Below, piece by piece: positions 1-9,166 of a DNA stretch of 64,000 nucleotides. The stretch lies in contig NZ_VXCA01000009.1 of the NCBI RefSeq assembly GCF_011369485.1, forward strand, positions 228,942 to 292,941, in the 5' to 3' direction. The number at the start of each line of letters is the position of its first letter. The first letter of the stretch is position 1. Origin of the DNA: Pseudomonas atagonensis (GTDB lineage: Bacteria > Pseudomonadota > Gammaproteobacteria > Pseudomonadales > Pseudomonadaceae). The position numbers were made by a program, and so were the translations under genes. The notes under the pieces are model-generated. The model did no database searches, had not been told where the DNA came from, and was given only the letters and a program-made list of their open reading frames with translations.

Positions 1-1734
1 AGCATCGTCGGGTTCCTGATCTTTGCATCGACCCAACCGATGCTCGCCTACATCCTCAAGTATTTCGTTGACGGTCTGGCCAATCCGGAAGCCAGCCTGT
101 TCCCGGGCAACCCTTATCTGGGCAAATTGCAGTTGCTGGAAAGCGTGCCGCTGTTGATCGTGCTTATTGCGGTCTGGCAGGGCGTCGGCTCTTATCTGGG
201 CAATTATTTCCTCGCAAGGGTTTCGCTGGGACTGGTGCATGACCTGCGGGTGGTGTTGTTCAACAAATTGCTGGAGTTGCCCAATCGCTTCTTCGACAAG
301 AACAACTCCGGCCACCTGATTTCCCGCATCACCTTCAACGTGACCATGGTCACCGGTGCGGCTACGGACGCCATCAAAGTGGTCATCCGTGAAGGCATGA
401 CCGTGATTTTCCTGTTCTGCACGCTGTTGTGGATGAACTGGAAGCTTACGCTGGTGATGGTCGCCATTCTGCCGTTGATCGGCTTGATGGTGAACAGCAC
501 CAGCAAAAAATTCCGCAAGCAAAGCAAAAAGATCCAGGTCTCCATGGGCAACGTCACGCACGTTGCGTCCGAGACCATCCATGGCTACCGCGTGGTGCGC
601 AGCTTCGGCGGCGAGCAGTACGAAAAGGATCGCTTTCGTGATGCCAGCCAGAGCAATACCGACAAGCAGTTGACGATGACCAAGACCGGCGCCGTTTACA
701 CGCCGATGCTGCAACTGGTGACCTACAGCGCCATGGCCGTGGTCATGTTCCTTGTGCTCTATCTTCGTGGCGATGCATCGCCGGGCGATCTGGTGGCTTA
801 CATCACCATGGCGGGCCTGCTGCCCAAGCCGATCCGTCAGTTGTCGGAAGTCAGCTCGACGATTCAGAAGGGTGTGGCCGGTGCCGAAAGCATTTTCGAG
901 CAGCTGGATGAGCCGGCGGAAGTGGATCAGGGCACGGTCGAGCAGGATCGCCTCGAAGGCCGTCTGGAAGTGCGCAATCTGAGCTTCCACTATCCAGACA
1001 CCGATAAACCGGTGCTCAACGACATCAGCTTCGTCGTCGAGCCGGGGCAAATGGTCGCTTTGGTGGGGCGCTCCGGCAGTGGCAAGTCGACGCTGGCCAG
1101 CCTGATCCCACGCTTTTATCAGCATGATCATGCTCAAGGGCAGATCCTGCTCGATGGCGTACAGGTGCAGGACTTTACCTTGCGCAGCCTGCGTCGGCAG
1201 ATTGCGCTGGTGACTCAGCAGGTCACGCTGTTCAACGATACGGTGACCAACAATATCGCCTACGGCGATCTGGCCGGCGCGCCGTTCGATGAGGTCAAGC
1301 GCGCGGCCACTGAGGCCTATGCCGATGAGTTCATCGTCAAGATGCCGCAGGGCTATGAAACCATGGTCGGCGAGAACGGCGTGTTGCTGTCCGGCGGCCA
1401 GCGTCAGCGCATCGCCATTGCCCGTGCGTTGCTCAAGGATGCGCCGCTGCTGATTCTCGACGAGGCCACGTCCGCGCTCGATACCGAATCGGAGCGGCAT
1501 ATCCAGGCGGCACTGGATCATGTCGTGCAAAACCGCACGACTCTGGTGATCGCTCACCGTTTGAGCACTATCGAGAAAGCCGATCTGATTCTGGTCATGG
1601 ACGAAGGCCGCATCGTTGAGCGCGGCTCGCATGCGCAGTTGCTCGAGCAAAACGGCTATTACGCCCGTCTGCATGCCAAAGAGTTTGACGAGGGTGACGA
1701 ACCTCAGCCGGCACACGCGACCAACGTATGCTGA
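1..1734 (+). CDS. msbA: Lipid A export ABC transporter MsbA (5' truncated)
   Basis: Inner-membrane ABC exporter that flips lipid A-core to the periplasmic leaflet. The reading frame is open from base 1, so the start lies outside the window; 577 residues are visible against about 600 for the family, so roughly the first 20-25 residues are missing. The first 300 visible residues are the hydrophobic transmembrane domain. The nucleotide-binding domain follows, with Walker A GRSGSGKS (visible residues 356-363), the ABC signature LSGGQ (463-467), Walker B LLILDE (483-488) and the H-loop IAHRLST. All catalytic motifs are intact. It leads a plus-strand run of envelope genes; its stop overlaps the start of the Mig-14-like gene by 7 nt. 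Identification is firm. Confidence 0.95.
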   Translation, partial: SIVGFLIFASTQPMLAYILKYFVDGLANPEASLFPGNPYLGKLQLLESVPLLIVLIAVWQGVGSYLGNYFLARVSLGLVHDLRVVLFNKLLELPNRFFDKNNSGHLISRITFNVTMVTGAATDAIKVVIREGMTVIFLFCTLLWMNWKLTLVMVAILPLIGLMVNSTSKKFRKQSKKIQVSMGNVTHVASETIHGYRVVRSFGGEQYEKDRFRDASQSNTDKQLTMTKTGAVYTPMLQLVTYSAMAVVMFLVLYLRGDASPGDLVAYITMAGLLPKPIRQLSEVSSTIQKGVAGAESIFEQLDEPAEVDQGTVEQDRLEGRLEVRNLSFHYPDTDKPVLNDISFVVEPGQMVALVGRSGSGKSTLASLIPRFYQHDHAQGQILLDGVQVQDFTLRSLRRQIALVTQQVTLFNDTVTNNIAYGDLAGAPFDEVKRAATEAYADEFIVKMPQGYETMVGENGVLLSGGQRQRIAIARALLKDAPLLILDEATSALDTESERHIQAALDHVVQNRTTLVIAHRLSTIEKADLILVMDEGRIVERGSHAQLLEQNGYYARLHAKEFDEGDEPQPAHATNVC

Positions 1735-2624
1735 CGATGTTTCGTAGCTTTCGTGAGCGTGGCTGGAGTGAAATTGACCGCGACAGCTATGCTCGCGCCT
1801 GGCAGCGCTACGGCGGCAGCTTTGCGACTCATCCCGAGGTCGTCGAACGGCTGTCGGGGTTTGTCGGCATCGAGTTGCGTTATCTGGGCTGGATTGTCGG
1901 CGATGAAGTCGTCGCGGCGGTGGCCTGCTGGGGCAAGCACGCCGCGTTGTCCAAGGAAGTGCTCAAGCGCGAGGGCAAGCGCGGCTTGCTCGACATGGGC
2001 AACGCCGAACTGATTCTGCCGATCGCTCCGGACGTCGTGGTGCCGGTGCGCCAGCGCATGGCGTATGTGTCCCAGCTCAACGCCGAACAGATCAGCACCT
2101 TGCGGGCGCAGCCCGAGGGATTGGCGCTAGCGCGGCTGCCCGAGGATTACTCGAAGAAGTTTCGCTACAACCAGCGCCGCGAACAGCGGCTGCTGGAAGA
2201 GGCGGGCGGCTCGCTGATACCGATGTCCGACCTGACCCCGCAAGAGCAGGCCGCCGCTTACGGCGATCTGTTTCAGCGGCGCTGGGGTTTTGAGGTGCCT
2301 GGCAAGGCCGGACTGGTTGAAGTTTTCACCCTGCTGCGCGAGTTCATGACCGGCTCGGTGGTGATGCTGGAGTCGGCGCCTGTGGCGATCCAGATTCTGT
2401 ACCGGGTCGAAGCGCCGCAGTGGGTGTCGCTGGAATACGTCAACGGTGGCGTCGATCCACAGAGCCGGGAGTTCAGCCCGGGCAGCGTCCTGAGTTTCGT
2501 CAATACCCAGCAAGCCTGGGCGGACGCTCAGGCGCTGGGCAAGACACTGCGTTATTCGTTCGGTCGCGCTGACCGTGAATACAAGGATCGCTGGTGCCAT
2601 ACGGTACCGGTCTATCAGGTCTGA
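1728..2624 (+). CDS. Mig-14-like protein (GNAT/FemAB-type fold)
   Basis: A 298-residue soluble protein resembling the Mig-14 family, which is linked to resistance to cationic antimicrobial peptides in Salmonella and Pseudomonas (family knowledge). The C-terminal half looks like a FemAB/GNAT-type acyltransferase: KFRYNQRREQRLLEEAGG near residues 145-162 and a C-terminal YSFGRADREYKDRW segment. No signal peptide or membrane helix is evident. The start at 1728 overlaps the msbA stop; an alternative ATG at 1737 encodes MFRSF. In P. aeruginosa a Mig-14 homologue and the de-N-acetylase DnpA are also neighbours (recalled PA5003/PA5002), which supports the call. The substrate is unknown. Confidence 0.8.
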   Translation: MLTMFRSFRERGWSEIDRDSYARAWQRYGGSFATHPEVVERLSGFVGIELRYLGWIVGDEVVAAVACWGKHAALSKEVLKREGKRGLLDMGNAELILPIAPDVVVPVRQRMAYVSQLNAEQISTLRAQPEGLALARLPEDYSKKFRYNQRREQRLLEEAGGSLIPMSDLTPQEQAAAYGDLFQRRWGFEVPGKAGLVEVFTLLREFMTGSVVMLESAPVAIQILYRVEAPQWVSLEYVNGGVDPQSREFSPGSVLSFVNTQQAWADAQALGKTLRYSFGRADREYKDRWCHTVPVYQV

Positions 2625-2628
2625 ATGC

Positions 2629-4029
2629 ATGAGTGCTCGCAAGCAACAGCTGCTCAAAACCCATCGACGCCACAAGCGAATGTTCCTGATCGCTTTCCTG
2701 ATTGCGCTGTTGGCGACGGGGTTCTGGCTGGGCTGGTGGCTGGTGCCGGTGTTGCTGGTGCTGGCGTGGGTGGCCCACGAAGCCTGGTTCGCCGATCATC
2801 TGTTCTATCGGGCCGCTGACGACTATCAATACAACTTCCCCGCCGATACTGCCCGGCAGGCCGTAAGCCTGAGCGGCGGCGTCGTGCGCCTGGATCAACC
2901 GCTGGCCAATGGCGAGACGCTGTTGCTTGAGGTTGAGTTGAAAACCACCTGGCTGGGCCGCTGGCTGGATCCTTATGTCGAGGCGGGTAACGATCGGCAG
3001 GACTTCGAGCGCGGGGTCAAAGGCCGGCGTTTTCTCAATCTGTCCGGGCAGGCTACGGCGTTGAGCGAGGGCACGCTGACACTGCGCGGGCGCCATTGCA
3101 CGGTGGGCGCCAGCGGTACGTTGTGGGTGATGGGCAATCCTGACTACGCCCAGCGGCGAGTCATGGTTATCGCCCCTCATGCCGACGACGCGGAACTGGC
3201 AGCATTCGGTCTCTACAGTCGCAGTACAGAGGCGAGCATCGTCACCCTGACTCAGGGTGAAATCGAAGCCGAACAGTATCAGCGCCTTGGGCTGGACAAG
3301 GCAGAGGCGGCGCGCCTGAAGGGCCGCCTTCGCAGTTGGGACAGCCTTACCATTCCCTTGTGGGGTGGAGTGCCGGCCAATCGTTGCGTGCAGTTGGGCT
3401 ACTACTGTCTGCAACTGCCGGCGATGGCCGAAGAGCCCGGTAAACCCTTCGGTTCGCGAGAGTCGGGAGAGAGTGATGTGCGCAGCGTGCGTCGACACAA
3501 CCCGTTGACGCTGGCGGGCGATGCCGACGGTGCGCCGACCTGGCACAACCTTGTGGCCGATCTGCAGGCGATGTTCGAGCACTTTCGCCCCGAGGTGATC
3601 GTAACGCCGCATCCCGAGCTGGATCCGCACAGCGACCACGTCGCCTCCACTCGCGCCGTGCTCGAAGCCATTGCCGCCAGCGCCTGGAAGCCTGCAACGT
3701 TGCTGATGTACGCCAATCACCTGCACGACAATGATCGTTGGCCAATGGGGCCGGCGGGCGGTGGTATCGCGTTGCCGCCGGCCATCGAGCCACTGCCGGC
3801 TGACCGCTTGTGGAGCCCGGTGTTGTCCGCCGAGGTGCAACTGGACAAGGCCATGGCGCTGGCGATGGAGCATGACCTGCAAGGCTCGCAGGGTTTCAAG
3901 CGTCAGTTGCGCCGGGTGATTCAGCAAGTGCTGGCCGGACGGCGCTGGCCCGTTACAGGCAGTAACGAGTTTTTCCGCAAGGCTGTCCGGCGTCACGAAT
4001 TGTTCTGGGTGCGCGACCTTTCAGAATGA
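2629..4029 (+). CDS. dnpA: PIG-L family de-N-acetylase (DnpA-like)
   Basis: A 466-residue protein with a basic N-terminus, two close hydrophobic segments (about residues 18-48) that anchor it in the inner membrane, and a LmbE/PIG-L de-N-acetylase domain. The zinc motif PHADD is present (His184, Asp186, Asp187), as is the distal HSDH motif (334-337) inside PHPELDPHSDH, so the metal site looks complete. In P. aeruginosa, DnpA is a predicted LPS de-N-acetylase linked to fluoroquinolone tolerance (established for that homologue). The ATG at 2629 follows the previous stop by 4 nt; an in-frame extension to 2575 would run through the upstream gene and is less likely. The exact sugar substrate is inferred from LPS context only. 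Confidence 0.82.
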   Translation: MSARKQQLLKTHRRHKRMFLIAFLIALLATGFWLGWWLVPVLLVLAWVAHEAWFADHLFYRAADDYQYNFPADTARQAVSLSGGVVRLDQPLANGETLLLEVELKTTWLGRWLDPYVEAGNDRQDFERGVKGRRFLNLSGQATALSEGTLTLRGRHCTVGASGTLWVMGNPDYAQRRVMVIAPHADDAELAAFGLYSRSTEASIVTLTQGEIEAEQYQRLGLDKAEAARLKGRLRSWDSLTIPLWGGVPANRCVQLGYYCLQLPAMAEEPGKPFGSRESGESDVRSVRRHNPLTLAGDADGAPTWHNLVADLQAMFEHFRPEVIVTPHPELDPHSDHVASTRAVLEAIAASAWKPATLLMYANHLHDNDRWPMGPAGGGIALPPAIEPLPADRLWSPVLSAEVQLDKAMALAMEHDLQGSQGFKRQLRRVIQQVLAGRRWPVTGSNEFFRKAVRRHELFWVRDLSE

Positions 4030-4093
4030 GGCGGACGGGGCTTTACCCTGTGTTAATATCGCGCCCCTGTTCATTTTGTATGTGGGTTGCTCC

Positions 4094-5515
4094 ATGAAGT
4101 TGTCCATGCCGCGTTTCGATCAAGCGCCAGTCTTGGTAGTCGGCGATGTCATGCTCGACCGCTACTGGCATGGCGGAACCTCACGGATTTCCCCTGAGGC
4201 GCCGGTGCCGGTCGTTAAGGTCGAGCAAATCGAAGACCGTCCGGGCGGTGCTGCGAACGTTGCCTTGAACATTGCCGCGCTGGGTGCGCCGGCGTCGCTG
4301 GTCGGTGTGACCGGTGACGACGAAGCCGCCGACAGCCTGAGCAACAGTCTCAAAGGCGCGGGCGTTCGTGCCTTGTTCCAGCGCATCGCGCACCAGCCAA
4401 CCATCGTCAAGCTGCGGGTCATGAGCCGGCACCAGCAACTGCTGCGTATCGACTTTGAAGAACCGTTCGCCACCGACGCCCTGGCCCTTGGCTCGCAGGT
4501 CGATGACTTGCTCGAAGGCATCAAGGTGCTGGTGTTGTCCGACTACGGCAAAGGCGCGCTGAAGAACCATCAGGCGCTGATTCAGGCCGCCCGGGCGAAA
4601 AACATCCCGGTGCTGGCCGACCCGAAAGGCAAGGATTTCTCGATCTACCGTGGCGCCAGCCTGATCACCCCTAACCTCAGCGAATTCGAAGCCATTGTCG
4701 GCGGTTGCGCCGATGAGCACGAACTGGTGAGCAAGGGCGCAACCCTGATGCACGATCTCGAACTCGGTGCGTTGCTGGTGACCCGTGGCGAGCACGGCAT
4801 GACCTTGCTGCGCCCGGATCATCCGGCGCTGCACCTGCCGGCCCGTGCCCGTGAGGTGTTCGATGTCACCGGCGCCGGTGACACCGTGATTTCGACCCTG
4901 GCTGCGGCCATTGCCGCCGGTGAAGAACTGCCCCACGCCGTGGCGCTGGCCAATCTGGCTGCCGGCATCGTGGTCGGCAAGCTCGGTACCGCCGCCATCA
5001 GTGCCCCGGAGCTGCGTCGCGCCATTCAGCGCGAAGAAGGTTCCGAGCGCGGCGTGCTGGGCCTGGAGCAGTTGTTGCTCGCCGTGGCCGATGCCCGTGC
5101 GCACAACGAGAAGATCGTCTTCACTAACGGCTGCTTCGACATTCTGCATGCCGGTCATGTGACCTATCTGGAACAGGCGCGGGCCCAGGGCGATCGTTTG
5201 ATCGTCGCGGTCAACGACGATGCGTCCGTCAGCCGTCTGAAAGGGCCGGGGCGCCCGATCAACAGCGTTGACCGGCGCATGGCGGTACTGGCCGGGCTCG
5301 GGGCGGTGGATTGGGTCATCAGTTTCCCTGAGGGCACGCCGGAAAACCTGTTGCGCGAGGTCAAGCCGGACGTGTTGGTCAAGGGCGGCGATTACGGCAT
5401 CGACCAGGTCGTCGGTGCCAGTATCGTGAGCGCCTATGGCGGCACGGTGAAAGTGCTTGGACTGGTGGAAAACAGCTCGACGACCGCTATCGTCGAAAAA
5501 ATCCGCAGTCGTTGA
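4094..5515 (+). CDS. hldE: Bifunctional heptose-7-phosphate kinase / heptose-1-phosphate adenylyltransferase
   Basis: Makes ADP-heptose for the inner core of LPS. The 473-residue protein is a fusion. The N-terminal PfkB-type kinase spans about residues 1-320, with GGAANVALNIAALG and the catalytic DVTGAGDT motif. The C-terminal nucleotidyltransferase has FTNGCFDILHAGH, including the HAGH nucleotide-binding motif. The length matches the family. I chose ATG 4094 (MKLSMPRFDQ) over the in-frame ATG at 4076 because the conserved N-terminus begins there. It is co-directional with msbA and the glycosyltransferase-like genes, consistent with an LPS-core cluster. Confidence 0.95.
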   Translation: MKLSMPRFDQAPVLVVGDVMLDRYWHGGTSRISPEAPVPVVKVEQIEDRPGGAANVALNIAALGAPASLVGVTGDDEAADSLSNSLKGAGVRALFQRIAHQPTIVKLRVMSRHQQLLRIDFEEPFATDALALGSQVDDLLEGIKVLVLSDYGKGALKNHQALIQAARAKNIPVLADPKGKDFSIYRGASLITPNLSEFEAIVGGCADEHELVSKGATLMHDLELGALLVTRGEHGMTLLRPDHPALHLPARAREVFDVTGAGDTVISTLAAAIAAGEELPHAVALANLAAGIVVGKLGTAAISAPELRRAIQREEGSERGVLGLEQLLLAVADARAHNEKIVFTNGCFDILHAGHVTYLEQARAQGDRLIVAVNDDASVSRLKGPGRPINSVDRRMAVLAGLGAVDWVISFPEGTPENLLREVKPDVLVKGGDYGIDQVVGASIVSAYGGTVKVLGLVENSSTTAIVEKIRSR

Positions 5516-5519
5516 TTTG

Positions 5520-5648
5520 ATGAATGTTTACCGTTGTGAACTGCGTGTGAACGGATTTTGCCTTGGGGATCTCACCGTTTCCGTTGAAGTTGGCAGGTTT
5601 GAATCCGATGCGCTTGCCTGCCTACATCGCGTGGTCAATAACCTATGA
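5520..5648 (+). CDS. Possible small ORF (42 aa) coupled to the downstream gene
   Basis: An ATG 4 nt after the hldE stop opens a 42-codon frame beginning MNVYRCELRV; its TGA overlaps the ATG of the next gene in an ATGA arrangement. That geometry suits translational coupling, and without it the hldE-glycosyltransferase gap would be 129 nt inside an otherwise tight cluster. No clear Shine-Dalgarno precedes it, and the peptide matches nothing I recognise. It could be a real small protein, a leader ORF, or chance. Confidence 0.3.
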   Translation: MNVYRCELRVNGFCLGDLTVSVEVGRFESDALACLHRVVNNL

Positions 5649-6619
5649 AAGTCATGCTCCTGGTGATGGACGAACAGCGGGTCATTCTCGACCGGCTCTA
5701 CGACATCGTGCAGCAGAACTGTGATGAATGTTTCATCTATCGTTTGAGCAAGCAGCAGCAGTTGAACCTGGGGCCGTTCCTGGCCTCGGTTGATTACCAG
5801 ACCTTTGATCGCGTGGTGATTTTCTCCCGCGTCAAGCGCCTGGCGACGCAACTGCGGGTGCTCAAATGCATCCCCGGTCTGGTCTTTCTCGAACACGACG
5901 CCTACCAGAATTACATGCCGGCGAGTAAATACCGTGGCGTGTATTCACGTCTGTACAGCCGTCTGCCGAGCTGCCGCGCACTGGTGTCCGGTGCAGTGGT
6001 CGCACGCAAGATGCTCGCTGAGGGCATCGACACGGTCTTCGTTTCCAAGGGCTATGACGAGCAGATGCTGCGCAACACCGGTGCCGAGCGGGACATTCCC
6101 ATCGGTTTTCTCGGCAGCCTGAAAAGCACCGAGTACGCCGAGCGCAAGGCGCTGCTCGAATCGCTCTCGCGGCGTACCGGCATGCTGGTGACCCGCACGA
6201 AATCGGGCACCGAGTACCTGGAAACACTCAATCGCATCAAGATCTTTGTCAGTGCCGATATCGGCATGAACGAGTTCATGATCAAGAACTTCGAAGCCAT
6301 GGCCTGCGGTTGCGTGCTGCTCGCCTGGAGTCAGGGCGAAGAAGATCAGTTGCTCGGTTTCGAAGACATGCACAACACCATGTTCTATCGCAGCGAAGAC
6401 GAGGCGGTCGAGAAGATCAAGCTGTTGCAGGACAACCCGGAGCTGGCGGATCGCATCGCCAGCAATGGTCAGGCCTTTGCTCAAAGCCGTTATTCCTTCG
6501 CCCGGGTGGGGCAGGCCCTCGCCACTGAAATCCAGCGCGAGATGCGCCCTTGGCAGCCGCCCTCGGCGTTCACGCGCTGGTGGGTCAAGCTGCGTCACGG
6601 AATGCAGGTGCCGGTCTGA
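5645..6619 (+). CDS. Glycosyltransferase, CgeB-like (probable LPS core)
   Basis: A 324-residue protein with a Rossmann-like N-terminus and a C-terminal GT-B donor-site pattern: KIFVSADIGMNEFMIKNFEAMACGC, then DNPELADRIASNGQAFAQSRYSFARVG. This is the layout of CgeB-type and related glycosyltransferases, where the conserved Glu in the NFEAMACG segment typically contacts the donor sugar nucleotide. No signal peptide or membrane helix is seen, so it should be cytoplasmic. It lies downstream of hldE and abuts the next gene with no gap. Sugar and acceptor cannot be read from sequence; LPS core or O-linked glycan is inferred from position. Confidence 0.7.
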   Translation: MKVMLLVMDEQRVILDRLYDIVQQNCDECFIYRLSKQQQLNLGPFLASVDYQTFDRVVIFSRVKRLATQLRVLKCIPGLVFLEHDAYQNYMPASKYRGVYSRLYSRLPSCRALVSGAVVARKMLAEGIDTVFVSKGYDEQMLRNTGAERDIPIGFLGSLKSTEYAERKALLESLSRRTGMLVTRTKSGTEYLETLNRIKIFVSADIGMNEFMIKNFEAMACGCVLLAWSQGEEDQLLGFEDMHNTMFYRSEDEAVEKIKLLQDNPELADRIASNGQAFAQSRYSFARVGQALATEIQREMRPWQPPSAFTRWWVKLRHGMQVPV

Positions 6620-7306
6620 ATGATGGACGAACACATGGCGCTGGATGCGCTACCCGGCGGTGACCAGTCTGTTCTGGAGGCGTTGCCTGAACCACTGCGC
6701 GAAACCCTGAGCCGTGCGACGCGGGTTGTGCTGATAGCCAATAATCCGGCCATTACGGCGGCGGACTTTGAGGCGCTGAACTTGAGTGCCGATGACGTCG
6801 TCGTCAGTTTCAACACCTGCATCAAGGCGCCGCTGCTCAACGCGCAAGGCGTGAATGTTTTCGTGCACGGCTACAACGCCCCGGACGCTTACTTTTTCGG
6901 TCTGCCGTACGGGCCGGACGTGCAGCGTCTGTTCGAGCAGGCCAACGAGCGCTGTTTCAGCATGCTCGTCGGTTGCGCCGCGCCGATGTGCCCGTTGCCG
7001 CGCGTGGCCATGTACTGGGATCGTATTCCGTTGCCGCCGCTGTGGAATTACCCGGTCGACCGCCCGGGCGGCAAGCGCTATGTCGGGCCTTCCACCGGTT
7101 TCAATACCCTGGTGCTGTTCGACTGGCTGCGTGGCCACGCCGGTTACACCTATCAGTTGCTGACCTTGGGGTTTTCCAACGAAGCCGGAAAGCTATGGGG
7201 TGGCCACGCCTGGGATTACGAGCGCGACTGGCTGCAGAAGTCCGACGTCATCGTCGTGCCTCTGCAACCCCGTCGCTGGTGGCAAAAGCTGTTTTGCCGC
7301 CAATAG
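6620..7306 (+). CDS. Hypothetical protein, possibly GT29-like glycosyltransferase
   Basis: A 228-residue protein starting directly after the previous stop. VVLIANNPAI (residues about 33-42), then DDVVVSFNTC and a later GPSTGFNTLVLFDWL resemble the donor-binding motifs of sialyltransferase-like GT29 proteins (a glycine/asparagine loop, an R/SFN motif, a G-x-STG loop). The resemblance is partial, so the family is a suggestion. There are three possible starts (6620, 6623, 6635). Position between two LPS-type genes supports a role in surface polysaccharide. A cytoplasmic location is expected; no membrane helix is present. Confidence 0.5.
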   Translation: MMDEHMALDALPGGDQSVLEALPEPLRETLSRATRVVLIANNPAITAADFEALNLSADDVVVSFNTCIKAPLLNAQGVNVFVHGYNAPDAYFFGLPYGPDVQRLFEQANERCFSMLVGCAAPMCPLPRVAMYWDRIPLPPLWNYPVDRPGGKRYVGPSTGFNTLVLFDWLRGHAGYTYQLLTLGFSNEAGKLWGGHAWDYERDWLQKSDVIVVPLQPRRWWQKLFCRQ

Positions 7307-7364
7307 ACGGCACGCTGGTCTCGGTGGTCAGCGGGTTCGAACTTCTTTCAAAAGGTGCTGTTGA

Positions 7365-8165
7365 GTGTTGAAAATTGCCGTGGCGTTTTTCGGGATTCCG
7401 CGAAACTCGCAGATTTGCTTTCCTTCAATCGAACAGAACGTTCTGGCGCAACTACCGGCGGGTAGCGACGTGCGTTGCTTCTATCACCTGTACAAGATCG
7501 AAGAAGTGCAGAACGAGCGCTCTGGCGAGAAAGGCGCGCTGGCGGTGGACAATTACCAGCCGTTCGAATCAATGACCGGCGCGCGGACATCCACGGATGG
7601 CGTGCTCGAGCGTTGGGATTTCGAACAGGTCAAAGCCCAGGGCGATACCTGGGCCGACAACTTTGCTTCGTTGCGCAACCTGATCTATCAGCTCAACTCG
7701 CTGCACACCGTGACCGGCATGATCGAACCCTTCAATCCGGATTTCGTCGTGTTCGTGCGACCGGACAATTTCTTCCATAATCCGCTGCCTGCTTATGTGT
7801 TCAATCATCCAGAGGCCCGGCGACACAATGCCTATATTCCGGACTGGCAGTGGTGGGGCGGGCTGAACGATCGCTTCGCTGTGTGCGGGCGCGATACTTA
7901 CGTCGCGTATGGCAAGCGCGTCGAGCGCATTTTTGATTTCTGCAAGGCCACGGGCAGAAAGCTGCACTCCGAGCGGTTGCTCAAGTACGCACTGCTGGAG
8001 GCGGGCGCCAAAGTCTGCACGTTGCCGACTCAGGCCTCGCGGGTGCGGATCACCGGCGCATTTGCCGAAGAGTCATTCTCGCCAAAGCGCGGCATGGGCA
8101 AGCGCGAGAACCGTTATTTTCATTTTTTCGCCGGCCTGCGCACATGGCTGGATCGCCGCCGCTGA
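7365..8165 (+). CDS. Hypothetical protein of the LPS cluster (glycosyltransferase-like fold possible)
   Basis: A 266-residue protein read from GTG 7365 (MLKIAVAFFG), with AAAGG about 10 nt upstream. It opens with a hydrophobic beta strand followed by GIPRNS, and in the middle has FNPDFVVFVRPDNFF and a tryptophan-rich PDWQWWGGLNDRFAVCG stretch. A strand ending in an RPDN motif followed by an aromatic GGLNDRF loop is what I would expect of a GT-A-like glycosyltransferase using a D-x-D-like site, but I cannot place it in a named family. It is the last plus-strand gene of the LPS run; the converging gene ends 4 nt away. Confidence 0.6.
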   Translation: MLKIAVAFFGIPRNSQICFPSIEQNVLAQLPAGSDVRCFYHLYKIEEVQNERSGEKGALAVDNYQPFESMTGARTSTDGVLERWDFEQVKAQGDTWADNFASLRNLIYQLNSLHTVTGMIEPFNPDFVVFVRPDNFFHNPLPAYVFNHPEARRHNAYIPDWQWWGGLNDRFAVCGRDTYVAYGKRVERIFDFCKATGRKLHSERLLKYALLEAGAKVCTLPTQASRVRITGAFAEESFSPKRGMGKRENRYFHFFAGLRTWLDRRR

Positions 8166-8169
8166 GCAC

Positions 8170-9135
8170 TTATTTGCTCGCGCGCTTCTTGCCCAGTCCG
8201 ACCAGACGCAGCGCCTTGATGCTTAACTGTCTGAGGCCTTGACGCGGGGCCTTGGCCGGCTGCAACCCTTGCTGCACCACCCAGTCCTTCCAGCGAATCC
8301 GCTCCTCGCGCACGACCCAGCCTTCCTGGGTCGCAAAGCTTTCCGCGAGGTAAAGTCCACGGGTGCTGGCCGGTATCAACTTGTCGCGTTTGAGCGTGTA
8401 CAGCTCTGCCAGCGGCGCACCGTCCACCAATGGCATCAGATAAAGATCCGGACGCTTGCGGTCGAGCCGCGCGACCAGTTGATCGCCTTCCAGACGTTCG
8501 TCGACATGAAACAGGCTCAGGGATTTTGCTTCCTTGGGCACGTCCAGGCGCAGGTCGTAAATCAGTTGCAGCGAGGCTGTCGGCAAATGCACATAGGCCC
8601 GCGGCCGTTCCATTAATTGCAGGTTGGCGCAGCGGATGGGTCGGGCCGATCCCGACAGCGGTGTCAGGCGAAACGGCACAGCCTCGCGATAATGAAGGGC
8701 GGCCGAGTAGGGCGCCGGCAGCCAGGTGTCGTTGAAACGTCCACCGAGCCAGCCTTCCGGGGTTTCCAGCAGGCACTCTTCGGCGATTTCCTGAATGGCC
8801 GTGTGCAACGGAATATTCAGCTCGTGAGCCGGCACATAACCGGAAATCAGCTTGAGCACCACGTCGCCACGATCCTGACGACGCTGACGCACCAACACCC
8901 AGTAGTCGCGATTCTGCCAATGCAGGGTCAGGCGCACCGAGACCCCGAGGTTGGCCAATTCCAGTGCAAACCGCTCGGTGTCCGTCACGCTGACCGGTTT
9001 GCGCCGTTGCAAGGTCTGGGTGAAGTTCAGCGGCATGCCGACGCTCTGGTAGGCCAGGCCTTCGGGTGTCGCTTCGACGTACAGTGGCAGGGTCTTGAAG
9101 TTGCTCGGGTTCTTTCTGATGAGCGTGCGCGGCAT
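8170..9135 (-). CDS. PA4992-like conserved protein (often labelled 'metal ABC transporter ATPase')
   Basis: A 321-residue protein conserved next to the aldo/keto and FAD oxidoreductase genes in pseudomonads. Related proteins are often annotated as a metal ABC transporter ATPase, but I find no Walker A, LSGGQ or Walker B motif, so that label is not supported here. What is visible is a Nudix-box-like stretch at about residues 98-122: Gly, then AHE, then QEIAEECLL, close to the RE-x-x-EE core but with Arg replaced by Gln and the last Gly by Leu. The C-terminus is very basic (LGKKRASK). Probably cytoplasmic; function unknown. Confidence 0.72.
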   Translation of the reverse strand: MPRTLIRKNPSNFKTLPLYVEATPEGLAYQSVGMPLNFTQTLQRRKPVSVTDTERFALELANLGVSVRLTLHWQNRDYWVLVRQRRQDRGDVVLKLISGYVPAHELNIPLHTAIQEIAEECLLETPEGWLGGRFNDTWLPAPYSAALHYREAVPFRLTPLSGSARPIRCANLQLMERPRAYVHLPTASLQLIYDLRLDVPKEAKSLSLFHVDERLEGDQLVARLDRKRPDLYLMPLVDGAPLAELYTLKRDKLIPASTRGLYLAESFATQEGWVVREERIRWKDWVVQQGLQPAKAPRQGLRQLSIKALRLVGLGKKRASK

Positions 9136-9166
9136 GTCGGCTCCTGCTTAAGGCCGCGGGGCGGCG

